This document shows positions 1-12,790 of a stretch of 64,000 nt of DNA, piece after piece. The position numbers and the translations under genes were made by a program. Source of the stretch: Cornus controversa (taxonomy: Eukaryota; Streptophyta; Magnoliopsida; Cornales; Cornaceae); the NCBI GenBank assembly GCA_026545225.1, contig CM048854.1:29487230-29551229 (forward strand). Reading direction: 5' to 3'. Position 1 is the first letter of the stretch; the number at the start of each line of letters is the position of its first letter. Under the pieces are notes generated by a model. It worked only from the letters and a program-made list of their open reading frames with translations, was not told the DNA's origin and searched no databases.

Positions 1-309
1 AAAAAAACTATAGACCAGGCAAACAACATTACATTTGTGAGCCTAAGCCCAGAAAACTATAGACCAGGCAAACAACACCAAAAGGGCACCAAACAACAAA
101 CCCATGAGGGAACAAAATGGCCTGAGAGGAACATGGCAAAAGAAAACCAAGCTCACGACAGTGCAACTCACAAAATAGCCTGGTGTTTCCAATAGCAAAA
201 ATATTGTAGCGGTGAACGGTATTAAAAAATATAAAAAATAAAAAAGTGATGAAATTTAAATTTAATTGTATGTTAATCACACTTTTTCATTTTGTAGGGG
301 AAAACAAAA
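1..309. other. AT-rich intergenic DNA
   Basis: No gene is recognised. A short sequence around 48-70 is a direct repeat of one at the very start of the window. Open frames here are short and without recognisable domains. Confidence 0.5.
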
Positions 310-344
310 CAGTGCTTGAGATGCACTCTATGCTTATATCTTTC

Positions 345-386
<42 letters not shown>

Positions 387-760
387 TCCCAGGCGTTTGG
401 CTTCTTGGTAACCAAAGCCACTCAAAGAGATGTGCAAGTGGGAATTTTAGAGTAGGAAATCCACCAATGAAGAACTAATAAAAATTGCTCCACTTTGTTG
501 GGTCACTCAACTCCACCATGATTGGAGCAATAGAACATCTAATCTAATAGCCCAATTGAAACAAAGGAATTGATGAAATGCAAAATTTATTCTCTTCTTA
601 TTTTAAGGTTAATAAAATGTACTAATCAGTCTAGTATATTATATTAAATCGATAACCCATCCATTAAAATTGAATTTCTTTTTTGTAAAGGCAGATTAAT
701 CGAGAAGTTGTCACATAAATAAATGGGTTACTATTTAAAGTAAACAAATAATTTTTTGCC
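310..760 (+). repeat. Diverged direct duplication, copy 1
   Basis: This stretch is collinear with 6158-6690. Shared landmarks in order are a GCTTGAG block, an (AT)n tract, AAAGCCACT, a run reading GAAATCCACCAAT, CTCCAC.ATGATT, AACATC.ATCTAATAGCC, GAATTGATG.AA, TATTAAATCG and TTTTGGTAAAGG-like sequence. The copies differ by many substitutions and by indels of up to about 100 bases, so the duplication is old. It has no coding potential. It could be two fossils of one non-coding repeat family rather than a local segmental duplication. Confidence 0.6.
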
Positions 761-1123
761 AATATATTAAAGTGTGACATGGATTTTAAGCAAAAAGTTA
801 TGCTGGTTTCTCATGAACTACTCAATACACACTGTGTTTGTGTGTGTATTTGTATGTATATTTGAGTTTCTGGAAAATGAAAAATGAGTATATTAACTAC
901 TTTGCTGACAAAGTTAATATAGCTTAATGATTGAATTCTAACATGTCATCTTCAAGGAGAGCAAGCCTAAGTTTAATTCTTTGGAGACATCACTGTTTTG
1001 ACGCAACAGTAAAGTTGTTCCATTTTGATATGAAAGTTACAAGTTTAAAACAGAAAGTAATTTCTCAACGTATAGAGATAAAGACCGTATACATCAAACT
1101 CTTCTCGGATCGTGCAGTGACAA

Positions 1124-1556
1124 GAGCCTCTCATGCATGCACTGAGCTAACTCATATATATATATACATAGAGAGAGAGAGAGAGGTGGAGAGAGAAAGG
1201 GATAACCGATGGCCAAGTACTTTGTGGAAACATATATAGTACTCCTTTGGAAGATTATGAATTGAAAGAATATATAGTTGCTCAAAGCACCTCAATTTCT
1301 AAGAGCCTCTCATGCATGCACTTAGCTAACCCATATATATATGAGAAATGCTAAACGTCATGAATTAATTTCATGAATTTGTATCATGAATGATGTGGCA
1401 AATAACGTGGAGAGTTAGTATTGGTGGGATTTAGTGATAATTTCATGAGACTATGTATATGAGGAGAATCTCACCAATTCTAACTCTCCACGTTACTTGC
1501 CACATCATTCATGATACAAATTCATGAAATAATTTCATGACGTGTAGCATTGCTCG

Positions 1557-1596
<40 letters not shown>

Positions 1597-1742
1597 GGAG
1601 GTGGAGAGAGAAAGGGATAACCGATGACAAAGTACTTTGTTGAAACATAGTATCCCTTTGGAAGATTATGAATTGAAAGAATATATAGTTGTTCAAAGCA
1701 CCTCAATTTCTAAGAGCCTCTCATGCATGCACTGAGCTAACC

Positions 1743-1803
<61 letters not shown>

Positions 1804-1946
1804 GTGGAGAGAGAAAGGGATAACCGATGACCAACTACTTTGTTGAAACATATAGTACTCCTTTGGAAGATTATGTATTGAAAGAATATATAGTTGTTCA
1901 AAGCACCTCAATTTCTAAGAGCCTCTCATGCATGCACTGAGCTAAC

Positions 1947-2022
<76 letters not shown>

Positions 2023-2137
2023 GGAGAGAGAAAGGGATAACCGATGACCAACTACTTTGTTGAAACATATAGTACTCCTTTGGAAGATTATGAATTGAAA
2101 GAATATATAGTTGTTCAAAGCACCTCAATTTCTAAAT
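1124..2137. repeat. Minisatellite of about 200-bp units, four copies
   Basis: The unit begins with GAGCCTCTCATGCATGCACT, continues through GAGCTAACCCA, a variable (CA)n/(TA)n/(GA)n tract, GGTGGAGAGAGAAAGGGATA, a block containing GTTGAAACATA, and ends near CACCTCAATTTCTAA. Units start at about 1124, 1304, 1715 and 1919. Length differences come almost entirely from the internal (TA)n(GA)n tracts. Unit 2 is lengthened by a MITE at 1343-1555. Apparent open frames rich in Leu and Ser here are translations of the dinucleotide tracts. Confidence 0.85.
1343..1555. mobile_element. Foldback MITE inside minisatellite unit 2
   Basis: The terminal inverted repeats are about 90 bp. The left end reads GAGAAATGCTAAACGTCATG and the complement of the right end reads GAGCAATGCTACACGTCATG. 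Both continue through TTTGTATCATGAATGATGTGG and ACGTGGAGAGTTAG. The internal loop is short and non-coding. It lies within the (TA)n part of a minisatellite unit, so the target duplication cannot be read with confidence. The long repeats suit a Mutator-like or hAT-derived MITE; the superfamily is unresolved. Confidence 0.8.
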
Positions 2138-5100
2138 GCAACTTGCATTAGAACAATTAATGTGCAATGTATAATATTTACAAGCTACCTCCTACTTTGT
2201 AGCACAAGTATTTATAAGCAATATATTGACATTGGAGCCTCATATATATCATGCTAATTTATAAAATAAAACAAGAATTGAATTTAAAAACAAAAGAAAA
2301 ATAAAAAAGGGTCATCTAATTTAATTAAGTACCAAATTGTCACCTAAATGACTCCTTCGTAATGTTATTTATATCCCTCAGTGTCATGCCGTGGCTGTTA
2401 ATTTGGTGGGAGGCCTATTATGGTCACCTGCTAGATGTGAAAAATACACACACAAATGGAAGGAGCAAAGCCACAGGGAGCAAAGCCATTGGGTCAGAGG
2501 GATATGCTGTGTATATATATATACACACACACACACATATACACAGAGGTAATATATATACAGCATATCACTTTTTGATTAATTATAAAGTCGTTTGTGT
2601 TTTATTTTTCATACATCAATGGTAAAAATTTGGATTCATCATCATTATCATTTTATTAATTCCATATGAATGAAGTCTATGACATAAATTCTCTTTCTTT
2701 ATACTTTTCTATTACAAATCAATTCATCTACTATATTTGATATTAGAATTAGTATCTCTCAAAAACTTGGACGAGACGCTGCCCTAAAAATGGTAAGTGA
2801 CATGTTACCCTAAAAATGGCAAGTCACCGAAATCCTAACACGATATTGGCGTGTGGAGAAAGTTATGATTCTTGCGTGCTTTACTAGGAGGCGACCCCTA
2901 TAAAAATGATGTTTTCTAATCCTAAAAGATACGCAGTAACTGGCACTCAATTACTTCCCTCACATTTTTTGCAATCTCAATTCTAACTTGATCGTCGGAG
3001 TGTATCCGGCCGGTACCACACCGGTGCCTTCCGGTTACCCAATCTTCATTTTATCTTCCTTCAAGGTTGCGACGAGGTTTCTATATCATCAATATTTAAC
3101 TTTCTAAAATCATTCTTAACAACTTCATTCCATGATATTTTTTGTCACCCTTTCTATCTCTTACATTCTATTACAATTAATCTTCCTCCTTTTAGGTTAC
3201 GTCACTAGGTCTCCGATGCATGTATCCACCCTTCATCTCTCGCTTTCTATTAGACACTCCATTCATTCATTTTAACATTCTCATTGGAGACATTTCCTCT
3301 ACATGAAATCATTTTTGTTTCTTTTTTAGAGCCTCACTTCGCTCTATAAAATATAGTTTGGGTTGTCAAGTTTATGTATGATTGTAAATTTGAGTATGCC
3401 ACTGATATGTATATATTCAGTCTCTCTTTCAACACCCTCGTCTAAACAAAATCAACACTACATTTTGATATTATCAGTTTCTTGAATTGTTTTCCCTCTT
3501 CTCTTTGCTTTCTGTGACAAAAGATCACAAGAATTGAATATAATTGTTCCTTGTAAATTTTCTAATAAATTAATAAGAACACTTTCACTCCCCAAACTCT
3601 CATGAAGTGTCAGGATATGATAGTCCTCAACTCCAGAACATGGAGTACTTACTATTCCTGTATGTGGCTCTGAATCATTGATTAAATTAAATTGGTATTG
3701 GGTTTGGGTTCTGAGCCAACCATTGTTTTCATCATATATCCTGCAGCTAGTTATGGGATTCCCAACTTCTCAGAGAATTGATTTGGTCAGAGAATCACTA
3801 AAAAAACTATATCTAAATTATAAGGGGTGGGACTTTATAATTATTTATTTGTCCCAATTTTATATTGAAACTTGAAAAACAGTTGAAGAGTGTGTGGAAG
3901 AAAAATTTCCACCAATTGATATAGGACATCTCTAGCCAATAATACACATATGACAAGTAAATTTGCAAGAAGGTATTGAATATTTCGGAGGTACTTTGAA
4001 TTTAAAATTTTCACCGATGCAAATTTCGTAGTTTGTATTTTTTATCAGTTTTTATTATTATAAAAAAATTAGTGTTTGTATTGGGTGAAATTCTCCGATT
4101 TACGGTACAACAATGGTATTAAATAAAATTTTCAAATTTATTAAGATAGATGTGACCCGTGACAGAGTCAAAGAGTCCAATCATCAAGTCAAGTTGGAGG
4201 TCTCACCAAATCAAATTCAAAATAAAGAAGATACGATTCTTTCCTATTTGATAAGGCCATTGACACAAATCTTCTGAAGATTAGCGAATAATCAGAAACA
4301 ATCTAGCGACAAGTTAGCACCAAAACGGTGACGTTGCCTATAAATGCAGTAGAATTGGAGTAAGTAGGGATTCATTGAAAAATAGATAGAAAATTCTTGA
4401 GAGAACTTTTTGATTCACTTCGACACATGAGAGGCAATTGCCTAAGCAATAATAAGAGATTAGAACCCATTCTCTCATTCATTTTTTTTTGAGTTTTTTC
4501 TGGTGTATTTTATTTGACTTTTCTTCAAGCAATTTTCAAAGTGTTTTCATTGTTGTCCTAGAAAAAATATGATTCACTCATATCAATTCTAATTCTTAGC
4601 CATTGAATTGAGAACGTAAAAAAATGGATTTCTCAATTCAACAAGTCACGTGCAAAAAAACTCACAATGCAAATGCTCTCGTGATAGACTTATTCTTTTC
4701 TCTCTCTTTTATCAAACCACGTTAAAATGGATTAGACCGATTTGAGATTAGTTTGACCCTAGTAAAAATGGATTAATTGTTTGTTATTTTTTTCCTTTTC
4801 CGATTTATTTTAATATTATATAAAATATGTGTCACATTTATATGATGACACAGTATCTCATCTAAAAAGTTCCTCCTTGTTTGTTAGGAAATAAGTATTA
4901 TTCTTAGTTAATATATTTTGTCAAAATCTTAAAAAAGCTCCCACTAAAATTTAAACGAAACCCTTTATACAGCCCAAAACCACCTACAGTAATCCCCTCT
5001 ATCTCTCTCTTTAAATTTCACAATATTCCAGACCTTTTGGATATGAGTTGACCACAGTTTTTCTAAGATTGCATTTAATTACCATCCTGGTCTACCAAAA

Positions 5101-6157
5101 TTTTTTTAAGATTAACCATATTAAACTTGTTAGTTTTCAATTTCTATTTTTCTTTCCGAATTAAAATTTTATGAGTATACATGGTTCTTGTTAGAATTCT
5201 TTTAATTGAATTGTTTTTAATATGTTAGCTTGATAATAATTGACATTGGAGTATTTACTCAAAAAATAATTGAACCGAAAGTATGAATGATTTTAAATAA
5301 AAATATCTATTAATTTAATGTTTGTTTTTGTTATTATAGTAGCTTGAATTTATTTTATTTTATTATTATTCAAGCATAGTGAAAATAACTCCAATCCTCC
5401 AAAAGCTATCAATGTTGTCAACTCTTTGACACTTAATTACTTGAAATGTTTCTTTTTTTTTTTCGGAAAGTTTAATCATTTGAAATACTACAACAATAAC
5501 TAAGTAATTTTTTTTTTTAACTACTTAGAATCGACTACATGAATCATATATATCTATTATGTTTTATCTAAAGTCATAGCCTCACTTGAAATGTTAGAAA
5601 AAAAATTGCACTTGGAAAGAATAAGTCGTTTGTAACGGCGAATTACAAAAACAATCAAGAAATAACATAAACAAACTCAAACACCAAAATGGACATAAAA
5701 TTTTACGTAATTTGACATATAACTTGCGTGCACGAGTGAAGACAGTGAAATACTATATATAAGAAGAATAAAAGGCCGTATAGAAGTTCTTACAAACTCT
5801 AATGCTCACAAAACCTTTTTGTCTTTCTCTACGGTTCAGTCTGAAAAATACAAATAACATTTTTGTATACTGGATTACAATGGAGACTACAAATCGAATA
5901 GAAACCACCCAAGACTGAAATCGAGTTAAATTTTTTTACCAGAGCTCCCGGAATACTCCTAGGTTTATGACTTCAAACCAACCTTGCAGAAGAAGGGTTT
6001 GGAGGAGAGAGAGATGCTCAACATCACAACATGCATCATAAAACATGTTGCATGCATGTGTCAATTCAAATTTGGTTTACACTTGAAGCAAGTGACAAAA
6101 AATTATTTATATATTAATCATAACTCGATTTCTCTTTTGAATAAAATATACAAAAAT
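2138..6157. other. Gene-free AT-rich region with LTR-like relics
   Basis: No coding gene is supported. There is a (CA)n/(TA)n microsatellite near 2505-2550. The part around 2860-3130 is listed separately as LTR-like. The part around 4140-4560 has a promoter-like layout, with CCTATAAATGC near 4338 followed by a T-rich leader-like stretch, and may be another LTR or a non-coding transcription unit. Nothing else is recognised. Confidence 0.4.
2860..3130 (+). mobile_element. Probable solo LTR or LTR relic
   Basis: A TATA-like CCTATAAAAATG near 2896 is followed by a leader containing GATCGTCGGAGTG and a GGCCGGTACC stretch near 3008. This resembles the R/U5 part of many plant Ty3/gypsy LTRs. No internal region, primer-binding site or clear ends were seen, so the boundaries are approximate. 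It is a fossil fragment at most. Confidence 0.3.
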
Positions 6158-6690
6158 GATGCTTGAGAACCATTCCATCTTCTCAATATATATATATATA
6201 TATATAGACATAGTAATGACTTTCTATAAATAGAAAATGTCCCACGCATGCTTTATTTGTCTCCAAAAGCCACTTACCACATCTGCAAGGGGGGAGTTTT
6301 AAAACTAAGAAATCCACCAATAATGTGTTCCACTTGGTAACTCCACTATGATTAAAATCTAAAACACAGAACATCGATCTAATAGCCAATTAAAGTCAAA
6401 TGAATTGATGCAATAAAAAACTTTATTTGTTTTGGCTTTTGTATCCTACTAGGAGAGATTAATCTTGATTTGGACAATCCTTAGCCCTATGGACCACATT
6501 CTTTTCTTAGTTTAATGTTAATGAACAGTATTATAAATATTATTACATTGTATTAAATCGTAATCTGCCTATTAAATTTGAGTTAATTCCTTTTTTGGTA
6601 AAGGAAGATATGAGATATATTAAGGAGAGAAGTGATTTCGTTCCATAAGTGGGGTTGCAGTTTATAGTTATTTTTTAAGTTTGGTTACCA
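6158..6690 (+). repeat. Diverged direct duplication, copy 2
   Basis: This is the partner of 310-760, with the landmarks in the same order and orientation about 5.8 kb away. It carries an extra stretch of about 80-95 bases around 6430-6520 and a different (AT)n length. No coding sequence is seen in either copy. Confidence 0.6.
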
Positions 6691-8341
6691 AAACAAGGTA
6701 TTTATCAGCAATTGACATAGCTAACTTTTTATTTAATCTCTCCCTACCTTTCTTTTTTTCATATTCATTCATTACCCAAATGAACCATTTTTATTAGACA
6801 ATATTTACAAATGATAAAAAAAAAAAGCCTATAAATTGATCTAAATTGAGCCTTTGTAATTCATCTTATATGCATGACACCTTTAGACCATATTCATCGT
6901 AGTTGAGCTTATGGTTGTAGCTTGGACGGGCCAACTCAAACTCAACTCAAAGTGTAATCAAATTTTTCAAGAGTTTTGTTAATTATTTTCACAATTAGAA
7001 TTGTGTTTGGACTAAAAACTTTCAACTCAAACTTAACTAATGTTGGACTAGGATTGAAATGTCAGTCACTCAAACTTGAATTTCAACACGACTCTTATAT
7101 AATTACACTCCACTTTCCTTTTCTTGTAAAATAAAAGTACAAAAAAATCCCTACACAATAGAAAACTTGATTCTTACATTTTTAATGTCATAATTGTCCT
7201 TCTCTTTTAACCGTTAACATATTAGAAATTAGTTAATATAGAAAGCTTACATTTACTCATTTATATGTAATTAGAATAAAAAGGTATGTAATTAGAATAA
7301 AAAGAATTTGTGTTGGAAGCAATTTTATATCAATAAATAAAACAACTTATTTCATTATGCTGAAAAAATTATATTTTTAATTAATTTTTTATTTTCGGAA
7401 GATATGTTTAATTGAATTGAAAATAAAAGGAAAGTCTAATTTGACTTAAACAGAAACTATGTTATATAGTTCAATAAACAAGCTAAGGAAGGATTGTTTG
7501 ATTTAAAAATAGACTTTTAAAAATTATATTATTATGTGATTAAATTAACTATGCTTAACTAGTATATAATATAGTGTACATATATTCCTAGTGTTTATAT
7601 ATATTATATAAATTTGTGAAGGCTAAGACTCAAAACGATGGAAAATTCTTTTCCTGAAAATTCATCTTCATCCGTAGAGCAGGAAGTTGTGTTGTCACGA
7701 GTTGGAAACTTTAGCACTAAACAAAAATAAATAAATAAAAAATTATCATATAAACTAAAATGATGCATTAGAACTAGAGAGAAATTTATTTTTTTTCTTC
7801 AATACAGTGGTTTTACTTGTCAAAAAATAAATGTCAGAGAAGACCAATGAATTGAAATGGAAGAATTCTAACTTTAACAAGGAAGGACACTTATGGTATT
7901 AAAAATATAATAATCAACTATTCTGTGATTTAAGAACTCTTTTGTAATTTTATTTTAAACAACAGAGAGAGTGGAGCGCCTAAGGAGACTAGTAGAGCGC
8001 GACTATCAGCAGCCTTTTAAAAATATATATATATATATATTTTTAATTCGCAATATTTTTCTTTAAATTTCTTTTTTCGTTAAATCTTAATTTTTTTGTA
8101 TATTAATCTTTTAAAAAATGAATTCGGTTAAGATTTTGCTTTAAAAAATTAGGATTAATTACATTGACACCTTTGAGGTAAGCCCTTATTATAGGTAAAA
8201 AAATAACACTGACGACGTTAAAAACATGTGTGAAATGTCAAAAATACGTTCAACTTTTTTAATAAAAAGAAAAATCACACTTACGAAATGACTCAAAAGC
8301 CTAACTCTCCTCACCCTCTTACTTTCCCTCTCCTTACCCTC
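6691..8341. other. Gene-free AT-rich DNA
   Basis: No gene, RNA gene or clear transposon is recognised. It contains simple AT tracts (around 8025-8045) and homopolymer runs. A TTA target-site copy begins at 8342, where the Tourist-like element starts. Confidence 0.5.
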
Positions 8342-8344
8342 TTA

Positions 8345-8839
8345 GGCTCCGTTTGGATAGACAAGAGAGAAAAGAAAGGAGATGATAACTTTAGTTATGA
8401 GAGAAAAGAAAAGAAAGGAGATGATAGCAATAACTTTTATTTATGTTTGGATAAACATGAGAGAAAAGAAAAGAAAGTATAATATTCTTGTTTGGATAAG
8501 ATAGGAAAGAGAAAAGAAAAAAAAGGATAACAATCAAATTACTATCGTACCCTTTTATGTTTAATGGGACATGGGTGGAATAAAAAATTTCTCTTTCTAA
8601 TTGTTGAGGGCAGTTTCAAAATTATGAAAGTACTACTTAATTAAGTTCCTATCATTTCCCTCTCAATCTTCTCATTTTTGGAAAGATAGGATATGAGGGA
8701 TTAGGAGTGATAACTATCTCTCCAAATCCCTTCCAAACCTCTCATTTCTCTTCATTTAAAGTACCCAAACACAAAACACACTATCCTCTCCTTTCTTTTC
8801 TCTCCTTATCTTTCTAAATCCTTCAATCCAAACGATGCC
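8345..8839. mobile_element. Tourist-like (PIF/Harbinger) MITE, copy 1
   Basis: The left terminus is GGCTCCGTTTGGATAGACAA and the right terminus is ATCCAAACGATGCC, an imperfect inverted repeat. The element is flanked by a TTA target duplication (8342-8344 and 8840-8842). The 495-bp interior is purine-rich on the left (GAGAAAAGAAA blocks) and pyrimidine-rich on the right, and is non-coding. A second copy lies at 50674-51199. The TTA duplication and GGC...GCC ends point to PIF/Harbinger. Confidence 0.85.
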
Positions 8840-9204
8840 TTATTCTCTTTATCTTATTTCCCTAATCCCCACCAGTCCCTAATATTTCTCCCACCACCAT
8901 CCTCTCTCTCTCTTCACCTCTCTCACCAAACTCTCTCACACTTCACCATTGTGATGGTGGAGGAAATCACTAGGTCGTCGCAACTTTGTGATCGAAATCA
9001 TAGGCGAACGTCGTCATTTCTTCCCCGACAAAACAACATTATGGTTCCCCATTTTAGATAAGTATACAAAGAGAGGGGTTTGGAAGCTTATAGAGAGTGA
9101 AGTTAGTGTTGAAGTTAATTTGGGTGAGACGCGATTTATATAGAGTGTGAGGTGAGGCAGTTAAGAAGAGATGGTGGTAATTAACCATAATCTTTTCAAA
9201 CGAG

Positions 9205-9600
9205 TCTTTAATTTTTGGGGGTTTTCTTTAATTAGGGTTAATCAACCCTTATTTATACAAATTATGTTCAAGTTTTGGAGGTTTTATTTTATTAGGGTTA
9301 ATTTACTTTAATCTATACAAATTGGTTTTTTTTTTTTTTGTCTGTTCATATTGGTGATCATTTTTTAGGAGTTTTCTTGAATTAGGATTAATTTTCCTAA
9401 TTTGTTCAAAATGGTGTTCAATTTTTGGGAGTTTTCTTTAATTTGAATTAATTAACCTAATCTATTCAAATTGGTGTTCAATTTTTTGGGATTTTATTTA
9501 ATTAACCCTAATATGTTGAAATTGGTTCAGTTTTTGGAAGGTTTTCTTTAATTAGGGTTAACTAGCCCTAATCCTATTAAATTAGGGTGCACCACTAATC
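9205..9600. repeat. Minisatellite of about 60-65-bp units
   Basis: About six imperfect units each contain a phrase like GTTCAATTTTTGGGAGTTTT, then CTTTAATTAGGGTTAAT, then CCTAAT.TATTCAAATTGGT. The units are AT-rich, diverged and non-coding. No transposon ends are confidently attached to the array. Confidence 0.7.
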
Positions 9601-9759
9601 ATTTTTTCCTATTTTAGGGTTAATTAAATGCAATTTTTTTTAGGGTCTATTGGGGTAATTACATAATTTTACATTTCACATACGTTCTTTCGCAAGTTAA
9701 GGGGTAGTCATAGTGTATGCAAGTCATTTTAGGTGGTGTCAGAACTTTGATATCACGTA

Positions 9760-11134
9760 CAAGAGACGACATGGGGTATTTGTGTAAGATATAATATAAA
9801 TATGGAGGAACAAGATAACTTTAAATAAATTGCAATCCTACAAAGAAAGATTATGAAAGCAGAAAAGTTGAATAACGTCAACTTGTAGGGAGAAAACCTT
9901 AACTTTTAGGGAGAGAATGCATGGTTTATTATCCGAGTGTTGTTAATGTATATGAGGCTCAATATATATAGATTAACAAGTAACATTCATAACTCTTGGG
10001 ATATAGTCAATCAACCTGACCTTTGGGAATAGTCATGTCTTTCAAAAATTCAATAAACTGCTATTTTTAAATATTAAATATACAAAATAAATAATTATAA
10101 TATTAATTTCATTCATCCAAAATTTCAAAAATCCTCCACATGAATGAAATATATAAAATAAAAGTATAAGTGAATATGAGTGAAAAGTAAACCTTGCTTA
10201 GTGTATGCATGCTAGATTCATTAGGTGCCCAATCAACTTGATCTTTTGAACTGTCCAACTTAATGATGTGAATCTATTCAACAAATTACACACATAATTC
10301 TTTGAAATGTTGTTGATTTTCACAGTTGTGCTCATTTTTTATTAAGAAATATTGATGTAATATATGTAATTAAATTCCTTTATTTGACTTTCCTCAGTTA
10401 GTATAAATCAGATCCCACTAAAGGAGCACATTTATCATCACCAAAACTTATGAAATCAATGAAATGAATGGGAAGACACCCTTACCTCAAGTTTGAAAGA
10501 TTTTCTAGCAAAAACCAAAAACTCTCCAAGCTTCAACTTCACCAAAACCAAACTTTGTTTTATTCAAATCGCAGCCTTCAACATATAGAACACTTTGTTC
10601 TTTTGACAACCTCTAAATCCAAACTTAAGGGCTTCAAAATGAAGAAAGAATGAAAAGAGATAAGGAGGAAGAGAAGGAGAGAGATGGCCGGTTGTAGGAG
10701 CTTCAAAATTATCCATAATTATTAGCCCCTTTGATATTTATATTATCTTGGGTGCGAAATGTCCAAAAAGTCTCTACGCTACTTAATGTACCTTCCTAAC
10801 TTCTGTTTTCGATTTCAAAAGCGACTACGGCTTCAAAATTAATTCCATTCCTCTTCTAACATTTTAATTGATTTAAAATCAAAAATAAATATTTTCAGAA
10901 AAATATTCGATTTTTCGGACTACCCGACCTGTGTTCTGGGCCCTACTGACTCGAAAATCTTAAAATGAGCCAATTGACTCAAAAACATCCCCGGACCTCA
11001 AAACTAGTCCCCACACATGAATTTCATATATATAACATGTGTAATATCATTTAAAGACAATAAATGATAAAATAAAAGAAAATCGGTCAAAATTGGACCT
11101 GGTCTTTATAATACATATCATTTAAGGCCGAACC

Positions 11135-11160
<26 letters not shown>
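9760..11160. other. Gene-free DNA with a diverged repeat
   Basis: The stretch 9948-10150 resembles 12570-12740: both have a CTCAATAT block, CATAACTCTTGG-like and GTCTTTCAAAAA motifs, then TTTTTAAATATT and AAATAAATAATTATAA. These are probably two relics of one repeat family. The rest, including a GC-richer part near 10915-11010, is not recognised and has no credible open frame. Confidence 0.45.
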
Positions 11161-11164
<4 letters not shown>

Positions 11165-11169
<5 letters not shown>

Positions 11170-11268
11170 GTACCTTGTGAGAGTAGAACCCAAGATGTTC
11201 GAGTTTATGGTTCGCTCCAGTAAACCCTTTAACCACTGGGCTAGCCCATGTGAGTTACCTATTTAATA
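11165..11268 (-). mobile_element. tRNA-derived SINE-like fragment
   Basis: On the - strand the segment reads GGGCTAGCCCAGTGGTTAAA, resembling a polymerase III box A, followed about 40 bases later by CTTGGGTTCTACTCTC, resembling a degenerate box B. This order is usual for plant tRNA-derived SINE heads. The body and A-rich tail are missing, since an (AT)n tract begins at once. It is not a tRNA gene because the cloverleaf arms do not pair. Confidence 0.35.
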
Positions 11269-11892
11269 GTAGATATTAGGTGAACTGTGTATACCATGCC
11301 ATTGATATTCTCATCCAATGAAAATATACCATTTTAGTTTGTTAAGAGAAATTTTTATATGTAAGTGGGACCAATTTCATTGAATGGTGTATTTTTATTT
11401 AGTGGGCATACAAATGATGTGGTATGCTCGAATGACCAGAACCTTCTTTTAATTGATTCACACAAACTAATAGTAACGAACATACTATAAATTGCATAAA
11501 GAGTTTCTCAATTCTGCATATTTAGTATATAATTATGATAAAATCTATAAATTAATTTTATCATAATTACTTGTAGTAGAATTTCACATAAAACATGCTC
11601 AATGATAAAATAATACAGACGACCCAATTAAATTTCTCCAACTTTTCAAAAACTAATATCTAATTTAATTACTATTGATAAGATTTTGTAGAACAACGAT
11701 TCTGCCTTAAATGGTTCTTCGTAAAGTATGAAACCAAATAGAACTCTCACACGTCCTTCGAACGATTCTGCTGGGTTGCAGACGTTTACTTGTACCATTC
11801 AACGGTCTTCAATGATCAAAATACAACATTCCAAATTTGATGATTCTAGCAAATTTGAATCCACTTTTAAAACTAAGATATAATATATATAA

Positions 11893-12533
11893 GGCCAAAG
11901 TGCAATAAACTCTCCTCTAGTTTCAAAATGGTGCACAATACCCCCCTCTCCTTTTTTTGGGTGCATTAAACACCCTCCAACTTATAATTTGGTACAGTTT
12001 GCCCCTATTTGGCACTATTTGGGTTAAGAATTAATGTAAAATGATAGAAATACCCTCATAGATAAAAAAAAATATAAAAAAAATTAAAAAGAAAAAGAAA
12101 AAAGTGATTAATATATCAAAAAATACCAAAAAAAGAAAATAAAATATAACTTTAATTTGTCAAAAAATTTACCCAAAAAAACAACTTTAATTCACCAAAT
12201 TTTTTTTTTGTAAATTAAATTTTTATTTTTTTTGATATTTTTTGATAATTTGTTTCGGTATTTCGATAAATTAAAGTTGTTGTTATTTTCTTTTTTCGAT
12301 AGTTTTTTGGGTAAATTAATCACTTTTTTCTTTTTCTTTTTAATTTTAATTTTTATTTTTTTATCTATGAGGGTATTTCTGTCATTTTACATCAATTCTT
12401 AACCCAAATAGTGCCAAATAGGGGTAAACTGCACCAAATTATAAGTGGGAGGGTGTTTAATGCACCCAAAAAAATGAGAGGGGGGTATTGTGCACCATTT
12501 TAAAACTAGAGGGGGGTTTATTGCACTTTGCCC
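11893..12533. mobile_element. Mutator-like foldback MITE
   Basis: The left arm begins GGCCAAAGTGCAATAAAC and the complement of the right arm begins GGGCAAAGTGCAATAAAC. Similarity continues for roughly 200-250 bp per arm, through GTGCACAATA, TTTGGCACTATTTGGGTTAA and TACCCTCATAGATAAAAA. The centre is A/T-rich and non-coding. The flanks TATATATAA (11884-11892) and TATGTATAA (12534-12542) fit a 9-bp target duplication with one difference, the signature of Mutator-like elements. Confidence 0.8.
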
Positions 12534-12790
12534 TATGTATAAATATGGATCATGAAAATGACTTCAAATAAAAACATATATGAGTCTCAATATTTATTGA
12601 TTAAGAGACAACTCTTGATAACAATCATTACTCTTGGAAACCTTTGAAAATAATCTGTCTTTCAAAAAATCAACAACAATTATTTTTTAAATATTCAAAA
12701 TAAATAATTATAAGATTTTATTCACTCAAAATTCTGATAAAATTAAATGACATAAATACTCTCTTATACTTCAATTTCAAGAATGTTATA

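Noticed and set aside
1094-2128. Several open frames rich in Leu, Ser, Tyr and Ile on the - strand
   Set aside because: They are translations of the (GA)n and (TA)n tracts of the minisatellite and repeat with each unit.
11165-11268. A tRNA gene
   Set aside because: The box A/B-like words are present but the arms do not pair, so it is better seen as a SINE head.
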